Origin: an uncultured Collinsella sp.
GTDB taxonomy: Bacteria > Actinomycetota > Coriobacteriia > Coriobacteriales > Coriobacteriaceae
Assembly: GCA_900754525.1 (NCBI GenBank)
Contig: CAAEDE010000069.1
Coordinates: 3,463 to 67,462, forward strand
Length of the DNA: 64,000 nucleotides
Direction: 5' to 3'
In this document: piece after piece, positions 8,976-16,636 of the stretch
Layout: the number at the start of each line of letters is the position of its first letter
Numbering within the stretch: position 1 is the first letter of the stretch
Translations under genes and position numbers: made by a program
The notes under the pieces: generated by a model
Seen by the model: the letters and a program-made list of their open reading frames with translations, nothing else
What the model was told of the DNA's origin: nothing
Database searches by the model: none

Positions 8976-10520
8976 GTGGCCGGAATCGGTTTTGAGCTCA
9001 AGCGCCTGTTTAGGCGCAAGGGTCTGTTTGCCACGATGCGCGCCTATGGCTACGCTGGCATTGTGTGCACGGGCCCCATGCTGCTGGGCGTGCTGCTCCA
9101 GGTGGGTATCTTGGTGCTGTGCGGTCTGTGGGGCGTGGGCCGAGCCAACCAAGATCTGCTGGTGTGCATGGTGACCTATACGCTGCTGGCGTCGCTCACG
9201 CTCACGAGTTTTTTCTCTATGCCGGTCACGCGCTTTTTGGCTGATATGTTGTTTGCCGAGCGCGAGGACGAGATTCTGCCCTCGTTTTGGGGCTCCAATG
9301 CTGTCATGCTCGTTGCGGGCACGGTGCTCTACGGCGTCTTTTTGCTGTTCTCGGGCGCCACGCTGCTGCAGGGGCTGCTGTGCCTGTGGCTGTTCAACAT
9401 TATGATCGTCAACTGGAACGGCATGAGTTGCCTCACGGCCATCAAGGATTACCGCGGTATCCTGTGCAGCTTTGCGGCTGCCATTGGCGTGGCGTGCCTG
9501 TGCGCCCTGGCCGCGCTGGCGCTGGGTCTGCCGCCGGTCGAGGGCCTTTTGGCGTCAATTGCTCTGGGCTACGGCGTCATGCTCGCCTGGGACGTGGTGC
9601 TGCTGTACCGGTATTTTCCGCAGAGCGACCGCAGCCCCTGGCTCTTTTTGCGGTGGCTTGATCAGTTTATGCCGTTGGCGCTCACGGGCTTGTTCACCAA
9701 CCTGGGCCTCTTTGCGCATTTGGTGATAATTTGGGCCGGTCCCATTGGCGTGCAGGTCAAGGGCTTGTTTTATGGTGCGCCCTACCACGATGTGCCGGCG
9801 CTTATCGCGTTTTTGACGATCCTGGTCACGTCCGTCAACTTTGTGGTCTCGGTCGAGGTCAATTTCTATCCGCGCTACCGCGACTACTACAGCCTGTTCA
9901 ACGACGGTGGCGTGGTGGGCGACATTGTGGTGGCCGAGGAGGAAATGCTTGCCACGCTAAACCGAGAACTGCGGTTTTGTGCGCTCAAACAGTTGTTTGT
10001 GACCGCGGCGGTCATTTCGCTCGAGACCACGGTGCTCTCAGCCCTACCGTTGGGCTTTAACAACCTGATGCACGGGTATTTTCGCACGCTGTGCGTGGGC
10101 TATGGCCTGTATGCCGTGGGCAATACGGTGTTGCTCATCTTGCTGTACTTTACCGACTACAAGGGGGCCGTGCTGGCCTCGGGGCTGTTTGCTGGTGTGG
10201 CCGGGCTGGCGACTGCCGTTTCTCTGCTCTTGCCGCAGCAGTTTTACGGCTTTGGCTTTTTGTTGGGTGCAGCGGTGTTTTTTATCGTGGCGCTGCTGCG
10301 GCTCGATACCTATACCGCCAACTTGCCGTATCGTATCCTGAGCCAGCAGCCCATTGTGGCGACTGACGAGACGGGCTGGTTTACCGAACTTGGCCGGGTG
10401 CTCGACCGTGTTGAGCAACGCTACGAGGCCAAGCGCGTGGGCGGTGAGCCGCGCAGTGCGTTTGAACGTATGGTGGTTCGCCTGTACCAAAAACATTGGG
10501 GAGGTTCTGATGATCGATAA
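8976..10520 (+). CDS. pelG: PelG-like polysaccharide transporter
   Basis: 514-residue polytopic membrane protein with about 11-12 hydrophobic segments. It starts MAGIGFELKRLFRRKGLFAT, typical of PelG, a multidrug/oligosaccharidyl-lipid/polysaccharide (MOP) superfamily member thought to pass the polymer through the membrane. GTG 8976 lies three bases after the previous stop and behind GAGAGGGGGAG. The C-terminus contains the conserved cytosolic tail. No PelB or PelC (outer-membrane export parts) follow, consistent with a Gram-positive envelope. Confidence 0.88.
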   Translation: MAGIGFELKRLFRRKGLFATMRAYGYAGIVCTGPMLLGVLLQVGILVLCGLWGVGRANQDLLVCMVTYTLLASLTLTSFFSMPVTRFLADMLFAEREDEILPSFWGSNAVMLVAGTVLYGVFLLFSGATLLQGLLCLWLFNIMIVNWNGMSCLTAIKDYRGILCSFAAAIGVACLCALAALALGLPPVEGLLASIALGYGVMLAWDVVLLYRYFPQSDRSPWLFLRWLDQFMPLALTGLFTNLGLFAHLVIIWAGPIGVQVKGLFYGAPYHDVPALIAFLTILVTSVNFVVSVEVNFYPRYRDYYSLFNDGGVVGDIVVAEEEMLATLNRELRFCALKQLFVTAAVISLETTVLSALPLGFNNLMHGYFRTLCVGYGLYAVGNTVLLILLYFTDYKGAVLASGLFAGVAGLATAVSLLLPQQFYGFGFLLGAAVFFIVALLRLDTYTANLPYRILSQQPIVATDETGWFTELGRVLDRVEQRYEAKRVGGEPRSAFERMVVRLYQKHWGGSDDR

Positions 10521-12279
10521 GTTGATGTCTCGCCGCTGCCTGATCGAGGCGGCTGCCGGTGCGCTGTTGCTTTCGGGCTGCTCGTCTCAGGACGAATCCT
10601 CGACCAAAAAGGTCAAAAAGCAGGACAAGATTAAAAAGGCTGAGGCCTCGGGCGAGACCAAGCACCTTCGCGATAAGGACGAGCTGTACGAGGTCTACGA
10701 CGACTCGGGCATTGTGACCATGTACCTGACGGTCTCGCGCGGTAACAGCTCCGAGAACACCGATCATAGCTGGGCCGAGATCAATACGTACTCGGTGTAT
10801 GACTACGCCGACATGGGCGTGATGCGCTATCAGGTAATGGGGCTTTTGCAGGCGGGCGACGAAGACGGCCCGGTGGCCGGCGAGGTTGGCTATGGCGAGG
10901 AAGCGCCCAATGCTACCGTGCAGGTGCGTGGCCAGACGTCGAGCGGTTATACGCAGAAGAATTACAAGGTGGAGCTCAAAAAAGGAAAAGGTACCTGGCG
11001 CCAGCAGCGTGCGATTGCGCTCAACAAGCACATGGGCGAGGGTATGCGTTTTCGCAACAAGATGGCCTATGACCTTATCCGCGGGATCCCCCAGATGATG
11101 GGCCTGCGCACGCAGTTTGTGCATCTGTGGGTGTGCGACCAGACCGAAAAGTCCAACGATACCTTTGAGGACTACGGCCTGTTTACGCAGGTGGAGCAGC
11201 TCAACAAGACGGCGCTTAAGGCACATGGCCTGGATAAGAGCGGGCACCTGTACAAGGTGAACAGCTTTGATTTCCATCGCTACGAGGACACCATTAAGCT
11301 TGCCGATGATCCCGACTACAACCAGGCAAGCTTTGAAGGCATGCTCGAGATTAAGGGCGATACGGACCACACCAAGCTCATCGAGATGCTCGATGCGCTC
11401 AACGACGAATCGCAAAAGATCGATGACGTGCTCGACACCTACTTTGATACCGAGAACCTGGTCTATTGGTTGGCGTTTCAGATCCTGACGGGCAACTGCG
11501 ATACGCAGAACCGTAACTGCTATCTGTACAGCCCGCTTAACTCCAAGGTCTGGTATATCCTGGATTGGGATAACGACGGCATGCTGCGTAAGCTCGAGCT
11601 TTCTCTTACCGGGTTTTCGGACTACGCGAGCTGGGAGCGCGGTGCAAGCAACTACTGGGGCAACGTGCTGTTTAACCGCGCGTTGCGCAGCAAGTCGTTC
11701 CGCAGCGAACTCGACCGTGCCGTCAAGGACTTGCGCTCGTATTTGACCGAGACTCGCCTGAGCAAGATGATCAAGCACTACCGCGAGGTGACTGAATTCC
11801 TGGTCTTTGCTTCGCCCGATATCGACAATCTGCCTGTCACCAAGGACCAATACGAGCAGATCGCCGCGGCGATTCCCTCCGAGATCGAGGAGAACTACAA
11901 GAGCTTTCGCGAGAGTTTTAAAAAGCCCATGCCGTTCTACATCGGCGTGCCGCAGATCGATAACGGTAAGCTGCTTATTAATTGGGATGCGTCCTACGAC
12001 TTTGAGGCGCGTGACATTCGCTACACCGTGGAGCTGGCGCGCGACTATGCCATAAGCGGTGTGGTCTTTAAGGCCGAGGACGTGCTGCTTCCCGAGGTGA
12101 CCTGTGATGCGCCCGATACCGGCCAGTATTTTGTGCGCGTGCGTGCCACCAACTCCGACGACTTTACGCAAGATGCGTTTGACTACTATGTGACCGACGA
12201 CGGCAAGCACTACGGCATGAAGTGTTTTTACGTGCAGGACGGCGGTAAGGTCGTGGAGGACACGTATGAGGAGGGCTAG
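10510..12279 (+). CDS. CotH-kinase-family lipoprotein
   Basis: 589 residues from ATG 10510 (GGGGAGG at 10498-10504); a longer reading from 10354 runs inside pelG and is not needed. The N-terminus is a lipoprotein signal with lipobox LLLSGC, followed by a Lys/Ser-rich linker. The core matches CotH: VRGQTSSGYTQKNYKVELKK near residue 137, and LAFQILTGNCDTQNRNCYLY then LDWDND (D352, D354) as the catalytic-type acidic region. Residues ~475-589 look like a fibronectin-III-type domain. CotH of Bacillus spores is an atypical protein kinase; in vegetative bacteria the role is open. Overlap with pelG by 11 bases suggests coupling to Pel synthesis. Confidence 0.82.
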   Translation: MIDKLMSRRCLIEAAAGALLLSGCSSQDESSTKKVKKQDKIKKAEASGETKHLRDKDELYEVYDDSGIVTMYLTVSRGNSSENTDHSWAEINTYSVYDYADMGVMRYQVMGLLQAGDEDGPVAGEVGYGEEAPNATVQVRGQTSSGYTQKNYKVELKKGKGTWRQQRAIALNKHMGEGMRFRNKMAYDLIRGIPQMMGLRTQFVHLWVCDQTEKSNDTFEDYGLFTQVEQLNKTALKAHGLDKSGHLYKVNSFDFHRYEDTIKLADDPDYNQASFEGMLEIKGDTDHTKLIEMLDALNDESQKIDDVLDTYFDTENLVYWLAFQILTGNCDTQNRNCYLYSPLNSKVWYILDWDNDGMLRKLELSLTGFSDYASWERGASNYWGNVLFNRALRSKSFRSELDRAVKDLRSYLTETRLSKMIKHYREVTEFLVFASPDIDNLPVTKDQYEQIAAAIPSEIEENYKSFRESFKKPMPFYIGVPQIDNGKLLINWDASYDFEARDIRYTVELARDYAISGVVFKAEDVLLPEVTCDAPDTGQYFVRVRATNSDDFTQDAFDYYVTDDGKHYGMKCFYVQDGGKVVEDTYEEG

Positions 12280-13063
12280 CGCGCTGCTTGAGCGCTTGGC
12301 GGCTCCGCCTGGCCGTGCCACGCAGGAGCGTTACCGCCACGAGCTCAAATATCTCATTAACGAGGGCGAGCACGCCGCGCTTGCCTGTCGCATGGCGCCG
12401 GTGTTTAAGCTGGACAAGCATGCGCGGGCGGGCGGTTACACCATTCGCAGCCTGTACTTTGACGACTACTGCAACTCGGCCTACGAGGAAAAAGACGCCG
12501 GCATTCTCATGCGCAAAAAGTATCGCGTACGCATTTATAACGGCAGCGACAAGGTGATTAAGCTCGAGCGCAAAAAGAAGTACGGCAGCTGGATTTACAA
12601 GGAGGACGCGCCGCTTACGCGCAGTGAGTTTGAGCAGATCCTGGCTGGCGACTACGACTTTTTGCTGAGGAGCCCGCACCAACTCTGCCGCGAGTTCTAC
12701 ATCGAGTGTATCTGTAACATGATGTGCCCGCGGACCATCGTGGACTACGAGCGCGAGCCGTGGGTGATGGACGAGGGCACTGTGCGCATTACCTTTGATA
12801 GTAACGTGCGTGCGGCGGTGGGGAGCTTTGACATCTTTGATGCGACACTGCCCGCGCTGCCGGTCCTGGAGCCCGGCAAGCTGGTGATGGAGGTCAAGTT
12901 TACCGAGTTTTGCCCGCAGCTGGTGCGCGATATGGTGCCGCCGGGCGCGGCCGAGCTTACGGCGGTCTCCAAGTACTGCCTGTGTTACGAAAAGACCGCC
13001 TACCTGCGCGGTTTTAACTACAGGGATCGGATTTTGAGAACCGAGGGGATATTTAGACCATGA
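12266..13063 (+). CDS. VTC-domain (polyphosphate-polymerase-like) protein
   Basis: 265 residues. Conserved VTC tunnel motifs are visible: RHELKYLINEGEH, IRSLYFDDYCNSAYEEK, KYRVRIYNGSDKVIKLERKK and, near the end, VMEVKFTEFCP. These basic and acidic residues line the triphosphate tunnel of VTC-type polyphosphate polymerases, so ATP-dependent polyphosphate synthesis or another triphosphate-tunnel chemistry is likely. ATG 12266 overlaps the CotH gene by 14 bases with GGAGG just upstream. Bacterial members often neighbour CotH and DUF4956, as here; activity is not proved for this subgroup. Confidence 0.8.
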   Translation: MRRASALLERLAAPPGRATQERYRHELKYLINEGEHAALACRMAPVFKLDKHARAGGYTIRSLYFDDYCNSAYEEKDAGILMRKKYRVRIYNGSDKVIKLERKKKYGSWIYKEDAPLTRSEFEQILAGDYDFLLRSPHQLCREFYIECICNMMCPRTIVDYEREPWVMDEGTVRITFDSNVRAAVGSFDIFDATLPALPVLEPGKLVMEVKFTEFCPQLVRDMVPPGAAELTAVSKYCLCYEKTAYLRGFNYRDRILRTEGIFRP

Positions 13064-13725
13064 GCACCAGGGACTTTTTTAAGAACTCCGTCTTGGAGGC
13101 GTTTGGCCAGGTCGACCCTGCCAAGATCGGCCTTTCGCTGCTCGTGGCGCTCGCCATGGGCATCCTGATCTATTACGTCTATAAGCGCTTTTTTACCGGC
13201 GTGGTGTATTCGCGTAGCTTTGCCGTGACGCTCGTGGGCATGTGCGTGCTTACCTGCATGGTCACGCTCGCGATCTCGACGAACGTGGTCATCTCGCTCG
13301 GTATGGTCGGTGCTTTGTCCATCGTGCGTTATCGTACGGCGGTCAAGGACCCGCTCGACCTGCTGTATTTGTTTTGGGCCATTACCACGGGCATTACGGC
13401 CGGCGCCGGCATGTATGCGCTCGTGGGACTCACGGCGGTGGTGATCGTGGTGATGATCGCCAGCTTTGCGAGCCACCAGGATAAGGCGCGCGTGTACATG
13501 ATGGTCATCCACTACACGGGCCAGACCACCGGCGACGATATCGTGCGTGCATTTGGGCGCACCAAATTCACCGTCAAGTCCAAGACGATGCGCGGTGATA
13601 AGGTCGAGATGGCCGTCGAGGTGTTCTCGGATGGCGTTGATATGCCCTATGCCGACGCCATTCGCGCGCTCGACGGAGTGGAGGACCTAACGCTCATCCA
13701 GTACAACGGCGAGTACCACGGCTGA
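13060..13725 (+). CDS. DUF4956 membrane protein
   Basis: 221 residues. Residues ~20-140 contain about four hydrophobic segments with the typical DUF4956 pattern (SLGMVGALSIVRYRTAVKDP, then LLYLFWAITTGITAGAG); the last ~70 residues are a soluble alpha/beta domain. Function is unknown. ATG 13060 overlaps the previous stop (ATGA), so it closes the eight-gene operon. Because it is repeatedly found with VTC proteins, a membrane partner or channel for the polyphosphate-like product is a reasonable inference, but only that. Confidence 0.8.
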   Translation: MSTRDFFKNSVLEAFGQVDPAKIGLSLLVALAMGILIYYVYKRFFTGVVYSRSFAVTLVGMCVLTCMVTLAISTNVVISLGMVGALSIVRYRTAVKDPLDLLYLFWAITTGITAGAGMYALVGLTAVVIVVMIASFASHQDKARVYMMVIHYTGQTTGDDIVRAFGRTKFTVKSKTMRGDKVEMAVEVFSDGVDMPYADAIRALDGVEDLTLIQYNGEYHG

Positions 13726-13732
13726 CTATGTT

Positions 13733-13754
13733 CCGGCGTTTTAACAAACGCCGG
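13733..13754. terminator. Possible terminator hairpin after the Pel-type operon
   Basis: CCGGCGTTT (13733-13741) pairs perfectly with AAACGCCGG (13746-13754) across a 4-base loop, just after the last stop codon. There is no clear T tract, so termination efficiency is uncertain. Confidence 0.45.
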
Positions 13755-13769
13755 ACTGCTCGACGCTGC

Positions 13770-13869
13770 GCGGGCATCTGCCGGGCGATCTGCCGCTCAA
13801 GCCGTCGCTCGCGTACATAAAGTACGCTTCGCTCTTCTTTCGCAGCACCTCGCCACGGCAGCTGCCCGC
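13770..13869. repeat. 100 bp intergenic palindromic element
   Basis: Outer arms 13770-13783 and 13856-13869 are complementary except for one base (GCGGGCATCTGCCG/CGGCAGCTGCCCGC). Between them sits an inner perfect hairpin GCGTAC-ATAAA-GTACGC at 13811-13827. It looks like a dispersed repeat rather than a gene or standard terminator. Confidence 0.6.
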
Positions 13870-13935
13870 TCGCTGACGTTTGCTCGACCTGAGTGGGCCG
13901 ATTTGGTTCGCATGCCGTCTTCACGGGTATCATGG

Positions 13936-13949
13936 TGAAAGCGATTTCA
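13936..13949. promoter_or_regulatory. LacI-type operator upstream of its own regulator gene
   Basis: TGAAAGCGATTTCA is a near-perfect palindrome fitting the LacI/CcpA consensus TGWAANCGNTNWCA at every position. It lies 16 bases before GTG 13965, so the regulator probably controls itself. Confidence 0.6.
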
Positions 13950-13964
13950 ACGACAGGGGTGCTC

Positions 13965-14945
13965 GTGGTAAAGATGAAAGATGTGGCCGAGCTGGCCGGC
14001 GTTTCGAGCGCCGCCGTCTCGCGCTACCTCAACGGTGGGTATATCTCGGCGGATAAGGCCGAGCGCATTAAGCAGGCGATTGAGCTGACCGGATACGTGC
14101 GGTCCAGCCAGGCTCGTGCACTGCGCACCGGCTCCACCAAGCTCATCGGCGTCATCGTGCCCAAGATCAACTCGGAGTCCGTGAGCCGCATTACCGCCGG
14201 CATTGGCCAGGTGCTCGGTCGCCGTGGCTACCAGATGCTGCTTGCCAATACCGACAACGCCCCTGATCGCGAGCTCGAATACCTCGATTTATTCCAAAAC
14301 CATCCGGTCGATGGCATTGTGCTGGTGGCTACTATGATTACTGACGAGCACCGTCGGGCGATTGAGTCGTGCCGCGTGCCCATCGTGCTGATCGGCCAAC
14401 ATGTCGAGGGCGTGGCGTGCGTCTATCACGACGATTACGAGGCCGCCTTTGAGCTGGGCCATGCGCTTGCGGGTCGCGTGGACGGCAAGATTGCCTATAT
14501 TGGAGTTACCGAAGAGGACCGCGCGGCCGGTTATGACCGCCGTCGCGGTTTTGAGGCCGGCTTGCGCGCCGCGGACAACCCGCTCGATGCTGCTTTGATT
14601 CGCCTGGGCTCGTTTACGCTCGACTCGGGCTATGGTGCGGCACGTGAACTGCTTTCCGTCGCTCCAGATGTTTCGTTTATCGCCTGCGCGACCGACACCA
14701 TGGCTGCGGGCGCGCTTCGTGCCATCGATGAGGTTCGCGGCATGGGCGAGGGTATACACCGCGTGAGTGGTTTTGGCGACAACGCTTTTTTGCACGCGCT
14801 GACGGGCGGCATTCCCACTGTGCATTATGGCTACCTGACCAGTGGCGTCGAGGCGACCAATATGTTGCTCAACACGCTCGATGGCGTGGAGGGGGAGAGC
14901 GGTCTCAAGACGCTCAAACTTGGGCATCAGCTTATGAATGTCTAG
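13965..14945 (+). CDS. LacI-family transcriptional regulator of the sucrose locus
   Basis: 326 residues from GTG 13965 (AGGGG five bases upstream); ATG 13974 is the alternative, and longer readings from 13893 lack a ribosome site. The N-terminal helix-turn-helix MKDVAELAGVSSAAVSRYLN and hinge are classic LacI. The effector domain begins about residue 60 with LIGVIVPKINSESVSRI and resembles a periplasmic sugar-binding protein. The following PTS and GH32 genes and the two operators in between make a sucrose or sucrose-6-phosphate responsive repressor most likely. Confidence 0.88.
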   Translation: MVKMKDVAELAGVSSAAVSRYLNGGYISADKAERIKQAIELTGYVRSSQARALRTGSTKLIGVIVPKINSESVSRITAGIGQVLGRRGYQMLLANTDNAPDRELEYLDLFQNHPVDGIVLVATMITDEHRRAIESCRVPIVLIGQHVEGVACVYHDDYEAAFELGHALAGRVDGKIAYIGVTEEDRAAGYDRRRGFEAGLRAADNPLDAALIRLGSFTLDSGYGAARELLSVAPDVSFIACATDTMAAGALRAIDEVRGMGEGIHRVSGFGDNAFLHALTGGIPTVHYGYLTSGVEATNMLLNTLDGVEGESGLKTLKLGHQLMNV

Positions 14946-15033
14946 GCTTTGGGCACGTCTGCCTGCCGCTGAGCCGCCTCTTTTTGCTTTAAAACTACCT
15001 TTCGCCGGCTTTTTCCTACCGTTCACCCTTCTG

Positions 15034-15047
15034 TGAAAACGATTACA
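15034..15047. promoter_or_regulatory. Operator 1 ahead of the PTS gene
   Basis: TGAAAACGATTACA fits the LacI/CcpA-type consensus TGWAANCGNTNWCA. It is embedded in a larger imperfect palindrome (CTGTGAAAACGATTACAG). Confidence 0.75.
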
Positions 15048-15059
15048 GACATATGAAAC

Positions 15060-15073
15060 TGAAAACGATTACA
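15060..15073. promoter_or_regulatory. Operator 2 ahead of the PTS gene
   Basis: A second identical TGAAAACGATTACA, 26 bases (about 2.5 helical turns) from the first, 56 bases before ATG 15130. I could not assign a confident -35/-10 pair between or around the two sites. Confidence 0.75.
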
Positions 15074-15129
15074 GTGTAAGTGTCAAAGATGGCCGGGTGC
15101 AGATGCGCCCGTTGGAGGAAAGGGAAGTC

Positions 15130-16530
15130 ATGGACTACCGCAAATCAGCCCAAGAGGTGCTCGACAACGTCGGTGGCGCCGACAACGTTGTTTCGGCCGC
15201 ACACTGCGCCACGCGTCTGCGCCTGGTGATTGCCGATAACGCCAAGGTTGACAAGGAGGCCATCGAGAATATCGACGGCGCCAAGGGCGTCTTTGAGGCC
15301 CAAGGCCAGCTCCAGATTATTTTTGGCACTGGCACCGTCAACAAGGTCTACGAAGAGTTCATCGCGCTTAGCGGCGTCGAGGCTGCCACCAAAGCCGAGG
15401 TTAAGGAGGCCGCGGCACAGCAGCAGAACATCTTTATGCGTGCCATTAAGGTGCTCGGCGACGTTTTTGTCCCCATCATCCCCGCCATCGTGGCTTCGGG
15501 CCTGCTGCTGGGAATCATGAGCGCGCTCAACTTTATGGCCTCCAACGGTTTTATCGCGCTCGACACCAATAACTTTATCTACAAGATCGCCGACCTGGTC
15601 TCGGGCACGTCCTTTGGCATTCTGCAGATCCTGATCGGCTACTCCGCGGCTAAGGCCTTTGGCGCTAACCCGTACCTGGGTGCCGTCGTCGGCGGTGCGT
15701 TTATCAACTCCTCGCTGCAGAGCGCCTACACGGTTGCTTCCGAGGGCGTTCAGACTATGGTCACCGTCATTCCCGGCGTGTACAGCTTTGAGTGGGTCGG
15801 CTATCAGGGTCATGTGATCCCCATCGTCATCGCCTGCGCCATTCTGGCCTTTCTCGAGAAGCGTCTGCACAAGATCGTTCCCGAGATGTTCGACCTCTTT
15901 GTGACCCCGCTCGTCTCGGTGTTCGTGACCGTGCTCGTGACGCTCGTTGCCGTCGGCCCCATCTTCGTGTGGGCCGAGAACGCCATCCTTGGTCTGATCC
16001 AGGCCCTGCTGACCCTGCCCTTCGGCATCGGTTCCTTTATCGTCGGCCTGTTCTATGCCCCCACGGTCGTTACCGGTATCCACCAGATGTACACCGCCAT
16101 CGACCTGGGCCAGCTCGCCCAGTACGGTGTGACCTACTGGCTGCCCATCGCCAGCGCTGCCAACATCGCTCAGGGTGGCGCTGCGCTCGCCGTTGCCTTT
16201 AAGACCCGCGATGCCAAGATCAAGGGCCTGGCGCTTCCTTCGGCTCTGTCCGCCTTCATGGGCATTACCGAGCCTGCCATCTTTGGTGTGAACCTGCGTT
16301 TCTTTAAGCCCTTCATCGCCGGCTGCATCGGCGGCGGTTGCGGTGCCCTGGTCTGCGCGCTCACCTCGCTTGCCGCTTCCGGCACCGGCGTTACCGGCAT
16401 CTTCGGTATCCTGCTGTGCCTGGCTCAGCCCGTGCAGTACGCGATCATGTTCGCGGTCGCCGCGCTGGTTTCCTTTGGCGTTTCGTTTGTCCTGTACAAG
16501 GACGAGCCCAAGGCTTCCGAGCAGGCCTAA
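15130..16530 (+). CDS. PTS transporter EIIBC, sucrose-type
   Basis: 466 residues from ATG 15130, which follows TTGGAGGAAAG; an in-frame ATG at 15097 lacks a good site. The EIIB domain (residues ~1-85) carries the phospho-cysteine C26 in AAHCATRLRLV. The EIIC domain (~105-455) has about ten membrane helices and the sugar-site signature GITEPAIFGVNL. It would phosphorylate sucrose (or a related beta-fructoside or glucoside) during uptake. No EIIA domain is attached or adjacent, so a shared glucose-type EIIA is needed. The GH32 gene next door argues for sucrose. Confidence 0.87.
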   Translation: MDYRKSAQEVLDNVGGADNVVSAAHCATRLRLVIADNAKVDKEAIENIDGAKGVFEAQGQLQIIFGTGTVNKVYEEFIALSGVEAATKAEVKEAAAQQQNIFMRAIKVLGDVFVPIIPAIVASGLLLGIMSALNFMASNGFIALDTNNFIYKIADLVSGTSFGILQILIGYSAAKAFGANPYLGAVVGGAFINSSLQSAYTVASEGVQTMVTVIPGVYSFEWVGYQGHVIPIVIACAILAFLEKRLHKIVPEMFDLFVTPLVSVFVTVLVTLVAVGPIFVWAENAILGLIQALLTLPFGIGSFIVGLFYAPTVVTGIHQMYTAIDLGQLAQYGVTYWLPIASAANIAQGGAALAVAFKTRDAKIKGLALPSALSAFMGITEPAIFGVNLRFFKPFIAGCIGGGCGALVCALTSLAASGTGVTGIFGILLCLAQPVQYAIMFAVAALVSFGVSFVLYKDEPKASEQA

Positions 16531-16549
16531 GAGCTTTTGATTGAGGGGT

Positions 16550-16580
16550 GCCCGCGGGTTGTATGCTCGCGGGCGTTTCC
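16550..16580 (+). terminator. Terminator-like hairpin between PTS and GH32 genes
   Basis: GCCCGCG (16550-16556) pairs with CGCGGGC (16568-16574) and is followed by GTTTCCC. The weak T tract suggests partial termination or 3'-end protection of the PTS message. Confidence 0.5.
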
Positions 16581-16636
16581 CGTATCCGGTGCCGATCTCT
16601 GGTGCCTTGTTACTTTCGATCCGTTAGGACTTTTAT

